Source of the DNA: Fibrobacter succinogenes
Lineage (GTDB): Bacteria > Fibrobacterota > Fibrobacteria > Fibrobacterales > Fibrobacteraceae
DNA: 64,000 nt
Direction: 5' to 3'
Assembly (NCBI GenBank): GCA_902762795.1
Contig: CACWPM010000021.1
Location: forward strand, 1 to 64,000
A program made the translations under genes and the position numbers. The notes beneath the pieces are model-generated. The model saw only the letters and a list, made by a program, of their open reading frames with translations, had not been told where the DNA came from and ran no database searches. Positions 1-7,236 of the stretch are shown here, piece by piece (position 1 is the stretch's first letter; each line of letters starts with the position of its first letter).

Positions 1-1083
1 CCGTTCATGGGCCTCGACGGCAAGCGTATTTCTTCGAAGGCGGAATGGAAGTGCCGCCGTGAAGAAATCGGTGCGATGCTTGAAAAACTCATGTTCGGCC
101 AAAAGCCGCGCAATCCGGAAAAGGTCGAAGGCTCCTACTCTGGCGGAAAGCTCACCATCAAGGTGACTGACAAGGGCAAGTCCGGCAGCTTCTCTGTAAG
201 CATTTCAAATGCTGGCACCAAGGACAAGCCGAAGCCGGCTCTCATCGGGTTTGGCGGCGGCATGATGGGTGGTTGCGGAAGCCTTGGCAGTGCCACCAAT
301 GGTCTCGACATTGCCATGATTACGTTCAACCCGGATAACGTTGCCCCCGAAAGCGGTGGAGGCATGTTCTTCAACATCTATGGTGGCAACACGGACAAGT
401 ATGGCACCATCATTGCATGGGCTTGGGGTGTAAGCCGCATTATCGATGCTCTCGAAAAGACGCCTGAAGCCGGTATCGACGTGAAGCACCTCGCCATGAC
501 GGGTTGCTCTCGTTGGGGCAAGGGTACGCTTGCCGTGGGTGCATTCGATGAACGTATCGCACTTACCATCCCGCAGGAATCCGGTTCCGGTGGCGCTTCC
601 CTCTGGCGTGTGGGCGCCCAGGTCAACAGGCAGAAGGGCAAGCAGTTCGTGCAGGGCCTGAACAGCGCTGGTTCCGAAGGCAAGTGGATGATTTCCTCCT
701 TCAAGAGCTATGACGGCAGGGAAAATACGCTCCCGTTCGACCAGCACATGCTCGTAAGCATGGTCGCTCCGCGTCCGCTCCTCATCATCGACAACGCGGG
801 CCAGGAATGGCTTGGTGAAGTGCCGTCGAACTACTGCGGCCAGGCTTCTCTCGAAACCTACAAGGCTCTCGGTGTGACGGAAAACTACACCTACAGCCAG
901 GAAGGCGGTCATGGTCACTGCCAGCTTCCGAACAACCAGTTTGACGAAGTCAAGGACTTCATGAACAAGTTCTTGCTTGGCAAGGATGCAAAAACGGGTA
1001 AGATTGATTTCACCAAGAATACAGAAAGGATTAGCTGGAACAAATCCGAGTGGATTGACTGGGAAACGCCTAATTTGAAGTAA
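1..1083 (+). CDS. Glucuronoyl esterase, CE15 family (5' end outside window)
   Basis: Carbohydrate esterase family 15 enzymes cut the ester between lignin alcohols and 4-O-methyl-glucuronic acid on xylan, outside the cell. The reading frame is open to the first base of the window, and the residues before the first Met (P-F) fit the conserved start of the catalytic domain, so the true N-terminus and any signal peptide lie upstream. Counting from the Met at base 7, the nucleophile Ser168 sits in the family motif GCSRWGKG, an acidic residue follows in IPQESGSGG (Glu191), and the catalytic His302 is in GGHGHC. The domain looks complete at its C-terminus. Two hairpins follow the stop. Family call is confident; the substrate is inferred from the family. 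Confidence 0.9.
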   Translation, partial: PFMGLDGKRISSKAEWKCRREEIGAMLEKLMFGQKPRNPEKVEGSYSGGKLTIKVTDKGKSGSFSVSISNAGTKDKPKPALIGFGGGMMGGCGSLGSATNGLDIAMITFNPDNVAPESGGGMFFNIYGGNTDKYGTIIAWAWGVSRIIDALEKTPEAGIDVKHLAMTGCSRWGKGTLAVGAFDERIALTIPQESGSGGASLWRVGAQVNRQKGKQFVQGLNSAGSEGKWMISSFKSYDGRENTLPFDQHMLVSMVAPRPLLIIDNAGQEWLGEVPSNYCGQASLETYKALGVTENYTYSQEGGHGHCQLPNNQFDEVKDFMNKFLLGKDAKTGKIDFTKNTERISWNKSEWIDWETPNLK

Positions 1084-1109
1084 TAGCTTGAATTTCCTCC
1101 TAACCCTCA

Positions 1110-1139
1110 ACGGAACCTGTTTAGGCAGGTTCCGTTTCC
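1110..1139 (+). terminator. Intrinsic terminator after CE15 gene
   Basis: A perfect 10-bp stem (ACGGAACCTG at 1110-1119 with CAGGTTCCGT at 1126-1135, six-base loop) is followed by TTCCTT. It lies 26 bp after the stop codon of the esterase gene. Confidence 0.75.
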
Positions 1140-1176
1140 TTATGTTGAATGACAACCGAGAGTCGACGGACTTATT

Positions 1177-1206
1177 GAAAAAAAGCCTCGCAACCGCGAG
1201 GCTTTT
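1177..1206 (-). terminator. Intrinsic terminator for the thrH transcript
   Basis: An 11-bp stem (AAAAGCCTCGC with GCGAGGCTTTT) is flanked by an A-run at 1177-1184, which reads as a U-run on the minus strand. It closes the minus-strand transcription unit of thrH, and family F copy 1 lies directly between the gene and this hairpin. Confidence 0.75.
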
Positions 1207-1278
1207 GCACTTTCACATCGCTCAAGTGCTAACTGCTCGGCTCAGTCATACCCAACTACGTTGGATGCGACTCTCGCC
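1206..1278 (-). repeat. Family F two-hairpin element, copy 1
   Basis: Read on the minus strand it has the shared block GGCGAGAGTCGC, then hairpin 1 (ATCCAAC / GTTGGGT, loop GTA), the shared block ATGACTGAGCC, hairpin 2 (GCACTT / AAGTGC) and the tail GCAAAA. Copies at 5557-5636, 14433-14513 and 26440-26511 keep the blocks but have different paired stems. It sits in the 3' region of thrH just before the terminator. Confidence 0.6.
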
Positions 1279-1298
1279 TAATGCAGTTGTCGTCTGTC

Positions 1299-1916
1299 TT
1301 ATAGCGAATCCTGGAACTTGTGGAATTTGTCCAAAAGTTCAGCGTAGGTCTTTGTAGCTTCGAGCTGCGGGAACTGGGCCACAATGGAATCCGGTGCGCA
1401 GAAGAAGCAGCCTTTGTCGGCCTGCTTGAGCATTCCCGTGTCGTTGAAAGAATCGCCTGAGGCAAACACCTTGAAATTGAGTTCTTGCAAGTGTTTCACG
1501 ACCTTTGTTTTTTGGTCGCTCATACGCAAGTGGTAACCCTTGATCATGTCGTTTTCGACCACGAGGTTATGGCAGAAGATGGTCGGAAAGCCGAGGTTTT
1601 TCATGATGGGGTAGGCAAATTCCTGGAACGTATCCGAGAGGATGATCACCTGAGCTTCGTCGCGGAGCGTGTCCATGAAGTCGCGGGCGCCGTCGAGGAG
1701 TCCGAGGTTCGCAATCACGTTCTGGATGTCAGAGAGCTTGATGTTTTCGCGTTCGAGGATTTTGATGCGTCCCTTCATGAGCACGTCGTAGTCGGGAATG
1801 TCTCGGGTCGTGAGACGGAGGTCCTTGATGCCTGTCTTTTCGGCGACGGCAATCCAGATTTCGGGAGCGAGGACACCTTCAAGGTCCAGGGTAACGACAC
1901 ATTGCTTAGTAAACAT
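1299..1916 (-). CDS. thrH: ThrH-type phosphoserine phosphatase / homoserine phosphotransferase
   Basis: HAD-superfamily enzyme of 205 residues, the usual length for ThrH. In Pseudomonas ThrH dephosphorylates phosphoserine and can pass the phosphate to homoserine, linking serine and threonine synthesis in the cytoplasm. Motif I is LDLEGVLAPE with nucleophile Asp11 and Glu13 in the position that is Asp in most HADs, a hallmark of ThrH. Motif II is ILSDT near residue 95 and motif III/IV is the GDSFNDT block near residue 153; TTRDIPDYDVLMKGR is also typical. It lies downstream of hslO in the same direction with a family E repeat in the gap, so the two may share a transcript. Confidence in the family is high. 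Confidence 0.9.
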   Translation of the reverse strand: MFTKQCVVTLDLEGVLAPEIWIAVAEKTGIKDLRLTTRDIPDYDVLMKGRIKILERENIKLSDIQNVIANLGLLDGARDFMDTLRDEAQVIILSDTFQEFAYPIMKNLGFPTIFCHNLVVENDMIKGYHLRMSDQKTKVVKHLQELNFKVFASGDSFNDTGMLKQADKGCFFCAPDSIVAQFPQLEATKTYAELLDKFHKFQDSL

Positions 1917-1917
1917 G

Positions 1918-2056
1918 ATTTTAGGTTATAGGTTGTAGGTTTTAGGGATTGGGTTTTAGGTTTTAGGGGGTTCGCTTTAGGAATGTTTTTGTTTGTGGAA
2001 TAGGCGGCGAAGCCGCGATTGTAAATCCTAAAGCCTAACACCTGTTACCTATTACC
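1918..2056. repeat. Family E imperfect long hairpin, copy E1
   Basis: The left arm is built from words such as TAGGTTATAGGTTGTAGG, the centre holds GGCGGCGAAGCCGCG, and the right arm (CCTAAAGCCTAACACC, TTACCTATTACC) is the imperfect reverse complement of the left. The right arm supplies the last codons and stop codon of hslO (2045-2056). It separates hslO from thrH. Confidence 0.65.
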
Positions 2057-2929
2057 TCTTTCGTCTATAATTTCTTGCAAGTCTGCGGGCGTAATCGTGT
2101 AGTTTGTGCGGCAGAAGTCGCAGACAACGTTCAAATCCTTGTTTTCGCTGCTGAGTTCCTGCAAGTCCTTGAGCGGGAGCGTTGCAAGTGTTGCGAGCAT
2201 GCGATCCTTGCTGCACGGGCAAAATGGCTTCGGGTCTATTTCGCGCACGACTTCGATATCGTAAGGGCCGCGGAGCTGGTCTAAAAGCTCGTCAAGGTCA
2301 AAGCCTTTGTCTACCTTGTACATGTCGCAGAACTTCGGGAGATTTTGCACGATGACTTCGATCAGACCTATATCCTTGTCTTCGAGGTCAGGAAATGCTT
2401 CGATGTAGAACCCGGCGGCATAGTCCAAAATGCTCGGATCTTGGACGTTGAACTGAGCTTCGATACCCACGGCGGACCGGATCTGTTCGGATTGCAAGAG
2501 GTACATGGCTAGGTTTTGGCCCATAGACACGGATGGCGCCTCGATAATGCTTTCGTGGACGCGTTTGCCGAGTTCGTTCAGCTTGACGACGCTAACATGC
2601 TGCGGAACGAGTGCGGGCTCGTTTGCGCCTATTGCTTGGAGTTCGTCTTGCGGAATCATCGCGCGGACAAGACCCATTGGCGTGGAATCTGTTTGAATTT
2701 TTGTTATTTCGCCACCATATGTCGTGGTATAAGATACTGTTCCTGCAAACTTGAGACCTGCGCTCAAGAAAATGCTTGCGATGGAGTTTTCGGCAAGCAA
2801 TTTGAGTGCAAAACCTTTGGCGTTGTGGTGTCGTCCGATTTCGTTCATGGTCGCTGTCAAATCGGCCACAATAAGGCGGAAGGGCGTCTTTTTGCCCGTT
2901 GCGCGGATAATCCTGTCTTTGAAATTCAT
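2045..2929 (-). CDS. hslO: Redox-regulated chaperone Hsp33
   Basis: Hsp33 is a cytoplasmic holdase that is switched on by oxidative unfolding. The protein has 294 residues, normal for the family. The C-terminal zinc/redox switch is visible as Cys237 and Cys239 (FCPCS) plus Cys270 and Cys273 (CDFC), the classic CxC...CxxC arrangement. The N-terminal part carries the family pattern (TATMNEIGRHHN, then GEITKIQTDSTPMGLVRA). The final residues (RGNR) are encoded inside a family E repeat arm, so the repeat insertion has probably replaced the original C-terminal tip. It diverges from the DJ-1 family gene, with about 120 bp of AT-rich shared promoter region. Confidence 0.92.
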   Translation of the reverse strand: MNFKDRIIRATGKKTPFRLIVADLTATMNEIGRHHNAKGFALKLLAENSIASIFLSAGLKFAGTVSYTTTYGGEITKIQTDSTPMGLVRAMIPQDELQAIGANEPALVPQHVSVVKLNELGKRVHESIIEAPSVSMGQNLAMYLLQSEQIRSAVGIEAQFNVQDPSILDYAAGFYIEAFPDLEDKDIGLIEVIVQNLPKFCDMYKVDKGFDLDELLDQLRGPYDIEVVREIDPKPFCPCSKDRMLATLATLPLKDLQELSSENKDLNVVCDFCRTNYTITPADLQEIIDERGNR

Positions 2930-3001
2930 ATTCCAAATATAGAATTTAACGAGCTTTTTGCCGTCAAAATGGTGGATGAACGTAATATTTTCGATAAGAA
3001 A

Positions 3002-3030
3002 TGTTAATTAAATGCGAAAAAAGCTATAAT
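3002..3030 (+). promoter_or_regulatory. Probable sigma-70 promoter of the DJ-1 family gene
   Basis: A perfect -10 box TATAAT lies at 3025-3030, with a weak -35 (TGTTAA, 3002-3007) at 17 bp spacing. A strong ribosome binding site (GGAGG) precedes the ATG at 3052. Confidence 0.5.
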
Positions 3031-3051
3031 AATTAAATAAATGGAGGTTTT

Positions 3052-3597
3052 ATGCAGATTCTCGTTTTGCTGGCAGATGGTTTTGAAGAAACGGAATTCG
3101 TGGTTCCTGTAGATTTATGGCGTCGTGCCGACTTTAAGGTAACGCTCGCATCTGTTTCGGGGGCGGATATCGTAGAGGGGCTCCATGGGCTTAAAATCGT
3201 GGCCGATGTCGCTCTAAATAAACTTGAACCAACCGACTTTGATGCCGTTTTCTTGCCGGGTGGCGGTGTTGGCGTGCAGAATCTCAAGGCAAGCGCAGCC
3301 GTTGAGAATACAATTTGCACCCTCAACGATGATAACAAATGGTTGCTTGCAATTTGTGCTGCTCCGACGGTTCTCAGCAAAGCACGAATTCTTGTCGACA
3401 GAAAGGCAACTTGCTATCCAGGATGTGAAGTGGATCTAGTCTGTCGTGAATTTTCCGAAGAACGTGTCGTTGTGGATGGAAACATCATTACAAGCCGCGG
3501 TCCGGGTACGGCAGAAGAGTTTGCTCTAAAATGCATTGCCGTGATTGGTAGCGCGGAACTTTCTGAACAAATCCAACGCCAAATTGTCGCTCGCTAA
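3052..3597 (+). CDS. DJ-1/PfpI family protein (YajL/ThiJ type)
   Basis: A 181-residue cytoplasmic protein of the DJ-1 superfamily, whose members act as oxidative-stress proteins, chaperones or glyoxalase/deglycase-like enzymes. Family landmarks are visible: the N-terminal strand and loop ADGFEETE with Glu15 corresponding to the conserved Glu of human DJ-1, the nucleophile elbow LAICAAPTVL with Cys102, and the C-terminal block ITSRGPGTAEEFAL. The start is fixed by a GGAGG ribosome binding site 8 bp upstream. It is monocistronic, divergent from hslO and followed by a hairpin. Exact substrate cannot be told from sequence. Confidence 0.88.
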   Translation: MQILVLLADGFEETEFVVPVDLWRRADFKVTLASVSGADIVEGLHGLKIVADVALNKLEPTDFDAVFLPGGGVGVQNLKASAAVENTICTLNDDNKWLLAICAAPTVLSKARILVDRKATCYPGCEVDLVCREFSEERVVVDGNIITSRGPGTAEEFALKCIAVIGSAELSEQIQRQIVAR

Positions 3598-3630
3598 GTC
3601 ATTTTAAGCTAAATAGATCGTGATAAAGTG

Positions 3631-3660
3631 TTCCCTTACAAGTTTGTAGGGGAATTTCTT
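3631..3660 (+). terminator. Intrinsic terminator after the DJ-1 family gene
   Basis: An 11-bp stem with one wobble (TTCCCTTACAA at 3631-3641, TTGTAGGGGAA at 3644-3654) is followed by TTTCTTT, 33 bp after the stop codon. Confidence 0.7.
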
Positions 3661-3814
3661 TATATACAGTTAGTAGTTTGTTTATTTATTGCGGGGTTAT
3701 AAGTCTATAAGTATAATATTTGTATGTGATGATATTTTTTTGTTAAAAAAAAGGATAATAAGACATTTTGTTATGTAAAAAATGCTATATATAAAGTACT
3801 CCATATACACCAAT

Positions 3815-3848
3815 AAGGGTCGGAAACTAAAATTTCCGGCCCTTTCCT
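3815..3848 (+). terminator. Orphan intrinsic terminator-like hairpin
   Basis: AAGGGTCGGAAA at 3815-3826 pairs with TTTCCGGCCCTT at 3833-3844, followed by TCCTTTTG. There is no ORF between 3661 and 3814 (AT-rich, about 150 bp), so this may end a short untranslated RNA starting in that stretch or simply back up the previous terminator. Confidence 0.45.
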
Positions 3849-3889
3849 TTTGAAATAAAAGTCCACGATTTTGAATAGTTTTTTTAGCT

Positions 3890-4100
3890 TATAGGTTTTA
3901 GGGGTTAGGAACGTCGTTCTGAGGGTTTCGGGGCCATCCCGGACTTGCGATGCACCGCCTGCACTGAGTTCAATCGAAATGAGCCTGTCGAGGTGTTCTG
4001 CGATTTTCTTACGCGGATCTCTTTGCAGATGCGATTCTTTTTGCTATCTGCTGTCTACAGCCTACTTCCTACTGCCTACTGCGCCTTTGGCGCTATCCTA
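3890..4100. repeat. Degenerate repeat block between the DJ-1 family gene and sufB (E-like)
   Basis: It opens with TTATAGGTTTTAGGGG and closes with CAGCCTACTTCCTACTGCC, the same word style as family E arms, with palindromic-repeat debris between (for example GCCATCCCGGAC and a CTGTCGAGG stretch). The right end reaches the sufB stop codon at 4093. The arms pair only partly, so it is probably a decayed or composite element. No coding content is seen in 3849-4092. Confidence 0.4.
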
Positions 4101-5508
4101 CGCTGTGTTCGAGCTTGAGGGTGAGTAGTTGGCGGGCTTCGGTGGCAAATTCGCCCGGGAGTTCCTTGAACACGTCCTTGCAGAAACCGCCCACCATCGC
4201 TTGTATGGCGTCTTCGCGCTTGATGCCGCGGCTCTCGAAGTAGAACAGCTGGTCTTCGCTGATGCGGCTGGTCGTAGCTTCGTGCTCGGTTTGGGCGCTT
4301 GCGTTTGCGACGGTGATGTAGGGGAACGTGTGTGCGGCGCTCTTGGTACCGACGAGCATGCTGTCGCACTGGGTGTAGTTGCGGGCGCCTGTAGCGGACT
4401 TGCGGATGCTCACTTCGCCACGGTAGGCGTTGCTGGAGCAGTCAGCACTGATGCCCTTTGAGATAATCGTACTCTTGGTGTTCTTGCCGATGTGGATCAT
4501 CTTCGTGCCGGTGTCAGCCTGCATGTGGCCGTTCGTGAGAGCCACGCTGTAGAATTCACCGACGGAATTGTCGCCCTGCAAGATGCAGCTCGGGTACTTC
4601 CACGTGATGGCGGAACCCGTTTCGACCTGCGTCCAGCTGATGCGGCTGTTCTTGCCTGCGCACTTGCCACGCTTCGTGACGAAGTTGTACACGCCGCCTG
4701 CGCCTGTTTCTCGGTCGCCTGCATACCAGTTTTGGACTGTCGAATATTTAATGCTGGCGTTGTCCTTTGCCACCAGTTCCACGATGGCGCTGTGCAACTG
4801 CTTGCTCGAAAATTCCGGAGCGGTACAGCCTTCGAGGTAGCTCACGCTCGCATCGTCATCGGCGATAATCAGCGTGCGTTCAAACTGGCCTGCTTCCTTG
4901 TTGTTGATGCGGAAGTAGGTGGAAAGGTCCATCGGGCACTTGACTCCAGGCGGAATATAGACGAAACTACCATCGCCAAAGACTGCACTGTTGAGGGCCG
5001 CAAAGTAGTTGTCGCCAGCCGGGACTACGCTACCGAGATATTCTTCGATGAGTTCTGGGTATTCCTTGATGGCATCGCTGATAGAGCAGAAGATGATGCC
5101 CATTTCCATGAGCTTCTTCTTGTGGCTTGTGTAAATGCTGACGGAATCGAACACGGCATCGACGGCGACGTTCGCGAGTCGCTTCTGTTCGTCGAGCGGG
5201 ATGCCGAGCTTTTCAAAAGTCGCCAAGAGTTCCGGGTCCACGTCTTCGATCTTTTCGTGGCTCTTCTTGGTCTTCGGTGCGGAGTAATAGACGATGTCTT
5301 GCAAATCGACGGGATTGAAGTGGAGCTCGCCCCAGTTGGGCTGTTCCATCGTCTTGAGCTTTTCGTAAGCCTTCAAGCGGAAATCGAGCATGAACTGCGG
5401 TTCGCCACGGAGCGCTGACGCCCTGCGGATGATATCCTCGTTAAGACCTTTTTCGAAGGCTTCGTTTTCAATATCAGTGACAAATCCGTATTTGTAATTT
5501 TCGCTCAT
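4093..5508 (-). CDS. sufB: Fe-S cluster assembly scaffold protein SufB
   Basis: SufB is the core of the cytoplasmic SufBCD scaffold that builds iron-sulfur clusters. The protein has 471 residues, the usual size, and is SufB-like along its whole length: N-terminal [16 protein letters not shown], the beta-helix region ([20 protein letters not shown]), the conserved block [18 protein letters not shown], and the C-terminal [10 protein letters not shown]. Its usual partners sufC and sufD are not beside it: both flanks are repeat-rich intergenic DNA, so it is transcribed alone. The stop codon lies at the edge of a repeat block. Identity is very secure; isolation from the suf operon is the only odd point. 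Confidence 0.95.
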   Translation of the reverse strand: MSENYKYGFVTDIENEAFEKGLNEDIIRRASALRGEPQFMLDFRLKAYEKLKTMEQPNWGELHFNPVDLQDIVYYSAPKTKKSHEKIEDVDPELLATFEKLGIPLDEQKRLANVAVDAVFDSVSIYTSHKKKLMEMGIIFCSISDAIKEYPELIEEYLGSVVPAGDNYFAALNSAVFGDGSFVYIPPGVKCPMDLSTYFRINNKEAGQFERTLIIADDDASVSYLEGCTAPEFSSKQLHSAIVELVAKDNASIKYSTVQNWYAGDRETGAGGVYNFVTKRGKCAGKNSRISWTQVETGSAITWKYPSCILQGDNSVGEFYSVALTNGHMQADTGTKMIHIGKNTKSTIISKGISADCSSNAYRGEVSIRKSATGARNYTQCDSMLVGTKSAAHTFPYITVANASAQTEHEATTSRISEDQLFYFESRGIKREDAIQAMVGGFCKDVFKELPGEFATEARQLLTLKLEHSVG

Positions 5509-5556
5509 CTTATACCCGTATTAACCGCGCATTTTCCGCGCACAAATATAGCTTAA

Positions 5557-5636
5557 GGCGAGAGTCGCGACAATCAATCGCTAGATTGAATTGTCATGAC
5601 CGAGCCGTGCTGTATGCACTCTTCAGGAGTGCAAAG
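5557..5636 (+). repeat. Family F two-hairpin element, copy 3
   Basis: Blocks GGCGAGAGTCGC (5557-5568) and ATGACCGAGCC match copy 1. Hairpin 1 is 11 bp with one bulge (GACAATCAATC at 5569-5579 with GATTGAATTGTC at 5584-5595, loop GCTA). Hairpin 2 is GCACTC (5616-5621) with GAGTGC (5627-5632), followed by AAAG. This copy is on the plus strand, about 50 bp upstream of the sufB start and pointing away from it, so it is not a sufB leader. Confidence 0.6.
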
Positions 5637-5689
5637 ATAGTAAAATGTGGGAGCGATTCCAAAGGAAATGTCCCCAATTCTGATTTAAC

Positions 5690-5970
5690 CTATAGATGTG
5701 GTAGGTTTTGTTTTGCTGTCATCCTAGCGTCATTGTCATCGGATTTATTTCGGGATCACCATATTCCCTTAGCATCGTCATCCTGAACGCGAAGCGTGAA
5801 GGATTCAGTGACAGAACTTATTGCCTTTGTCATCCCGGACACTGTTCCGGGATCACCTTCTTGTCATAGATGTTCGTGCATGACTCGGCGACTCAGCCAT
5901 GTCAGTCAGCGAGCTGTCTGATGCGGCATTCGTCTTGTTTGTCATTCCCGGCTCCGACCGGGAATCTCCC
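5690..5970. repeat. Cluster of short palindromic intergenic repeats
   Basis: This otherwise empty 400-bp stretch holds several short repeats in a row. One is GTCATCCTGAAC...GAAGGATTC at 5777-5806, one is GTCATCCCGGAC...CCGGGATCAC at 5829-5856, and one is GTCATTCCCGGC...GGGAATCTCC at 5941-5969. The same classes occur inside topB and the aminotransferase gene. No ORF with coding character is seen. Confidence 0.6.
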
Positions 5971-5980
5971 TATTTTTTGG

Positions 5981-6012
5981 AAAACTCTTGCGTTTTTGCA
6001 GGAGTTTTTTTA
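5981..6012 (+). terminator. Intrinsic terminator upstream of the FISUMP gene
   Basis: AAAACTCTTGC (5981-5991) pairs with GCAGGAGTTTT, followed by a T-run to 6011. A longer possible FISUMP start at 5988 falls inside this stem, which argues for the downstream start at 6042. Confidence 0.55.
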
Positions 6013-6041
6013 TTTGCATATCGTTTATTATATTTTGTAAT

Positions 6042-6788
6042 ATGAATAAATTTACTTTTTGTGGATTTTTATGTGCGTTATGTTTTATTATCGCTTGCGG
6101 TGACGGATTAATAGAACAAAATGCAGTTGACCCGTCAACGGTGATTGCTGGTTCTTTAACAGATTCTCGCGATGGCCGGACCTACAAAACAGTCACAATC
6201 GGTACGCAAACGTGGATGGCACAGAACCTGAACTACGAAACGGCGAATAGCTACTGTTACAGCGACAATGTGGGCAAATGCACCCAATATGGTCGTCTTT
6301 ACACATGGGCTGCCGCGATGGACGGTGCTGGCACATGGAGCTCAAATGGCAAGGGCTGCGGCTACAATAAGACATGCTCTCCGACGTACCCGGTGCGTGG
6401 TGTTTGCCCAACAGGTTGGCACCTGCCTACGCAAACGGAATGGTGGACGTTGTTTACCGCAGTTGGTGGTTCCAGTACAGCGGGGACAAAACTCAAATCG
6501 ACAAGTGGCTGGAACAGTAGCGACAACAGCGTAAGCGGCACTGATAATTACTCGTTCTCGGCGTTGCCTGCCGGCGGCGGGTACGGCAATGGGGATTACC
6601 ACGGCGAGGGCGACTACGCGTACTTCTGGAGTTCTACAGAGTACGATAGCTACCTCGAGTACTTCTGGAGTTTTATAGAGTACAATAGCTTCGCGTACAT
6701 CATGTACTTGGACTACAACGACGACGGTGCGTACCGGGACAACATCAACAAGGACTACGGGTTTTCTGTTCGTTGCGTAAAAGACTAG
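6042..6788 (+). CDS. FISUMP-domain lipoprotein
   Basis: A 248-residue member of the F. succinogenes major paralogous domain family, whose role is unknown. The chosen start gives a clean lipoprotein signal: MNKFTFCGFLCALCFIIAC with a lipobox ending in Cys19. An in-frame start at 5988 would put the first codons inside a terminator stem. The domain follows in canonical order: DGRTYKTVTIGTQTWMAQNL, YGRLYTWAAAM, PVRGVCPTGWHLPT, YFWSSTEY and the terminal YGFSVRCVKD. A 13-residue unit (YFWS..EY.S) is tandemly duplicated near residues 194-219, at 39-nt spacing in the DNA, so one extra copy sits where relatives have one. Probably displayed on the outer membrane; function not predicted. Confidence 0.85.
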   Translation: MNKFTFCGFLCALCFIIACGDGLIEQNAVDPSTVIAGSLTDSRDGRTYKTVTIGTQTWMAQNLNYETANSYCYSDNVGKCTQYGRLYTWAAAMDGAGTWSSNGKGCGYNKTCSPTYPVRGVCPTGWHLPTQTEWWTLFTAVGGSSTAGTKLKSTSGWNSSDNSVSGTDNYSFSALPAGGGYGNGDYHGEGDYAYFWSSTEYDSYLEYFWSFIEYNSFAYIMYLDYNDDGAYRDNINKDYGFSVRCVKD

Positions 6789-7017
6789 CAAACCGGAAGT
6801 CGCGGAAATAAGCTTAACTTTTTCCTATTTGTCGCCTTTTGTTTGCTAAATGAACGGCCAACAAAGCGCCCCCTTGTTTTTCTTTTTCGGACATACTATA
6901 TTAAGAATTACCACCCTCGATGGTGTGTTGCCGGGTTCAAAAAATGGTTTTGCCTGCCCCAAGTTTTAATATATCGTTTGCTAAATCATCATATATAAAA
7001 CAAACAAAGGACGTGTT

Positions 7018-7236
7018 ATGGCCAGACCCATCAGAGAAACCCCGATACTCTTTGGCGAAGATGCTCGTCGTTTTTTAGCTAGAATGCAAGAACGTCATCC
7101 GGAATCTCCAGAAGTTCGTGCCCGCCGCTTGCGAAACTACGAACTTATGAAAAGGGCTTACGAAGAGGGTATGCGTGAAAAACGTGCCCGAGAAGCTGCT
7201 AATGGAGGTATCGATCCGTGCTTCAAAAAAGTATAG
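7018..7236 (+). CDS. Small basic protein, possible antitoxin partner of the GNAT gene
   Basis: A 72-residue charged protein (MARPIRETPILFGEDARRF...), mostly predicted helix and rich in Arg, Glu and Lys. Its last 19 bases overlap the start of the following GNAT gene, and the GNAT ribosome binding site (GGAGG at 7204-7208) lies inside its coding region, so the two are translationally coupled. An AAAGGA ribosome binding site precedes the ATG. Small basic proteins in this arrangement often serve as antitoxin to a GNAT toxin. That role is inferred from layout only; I do not recognise a named DNA-binding fold in it. Confidence 0.7.
   Translation: MARPIRETPILFGEDARRFLARMQERHPESPEVRARRLRNYELMKRAYEEGMREKRAREAANGGIDPCFKKV

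Noticed and set aside
1147-1172. Fifth family F copy (ATGAC...GAGAGTCG)
   Set aside because: The two blocks are in the wrong order and no hairpins accompany them.
1110-1206. Riboswitch between CE15 and thrH
   Set aside because: Both structures are plain terminators facing the ends of convergent genes.
4492-5418. 308-codon open frame opposite sufB
   Set aside because: Shadow frame with no ribosome binding site and no family features.
5557-5636. Hammerhead or similar self-cleaving ribozyme
   Set aside because: The shared blocks do not include CUGANGA and GAAA in the needed order, and no known cleavage-site context is present.
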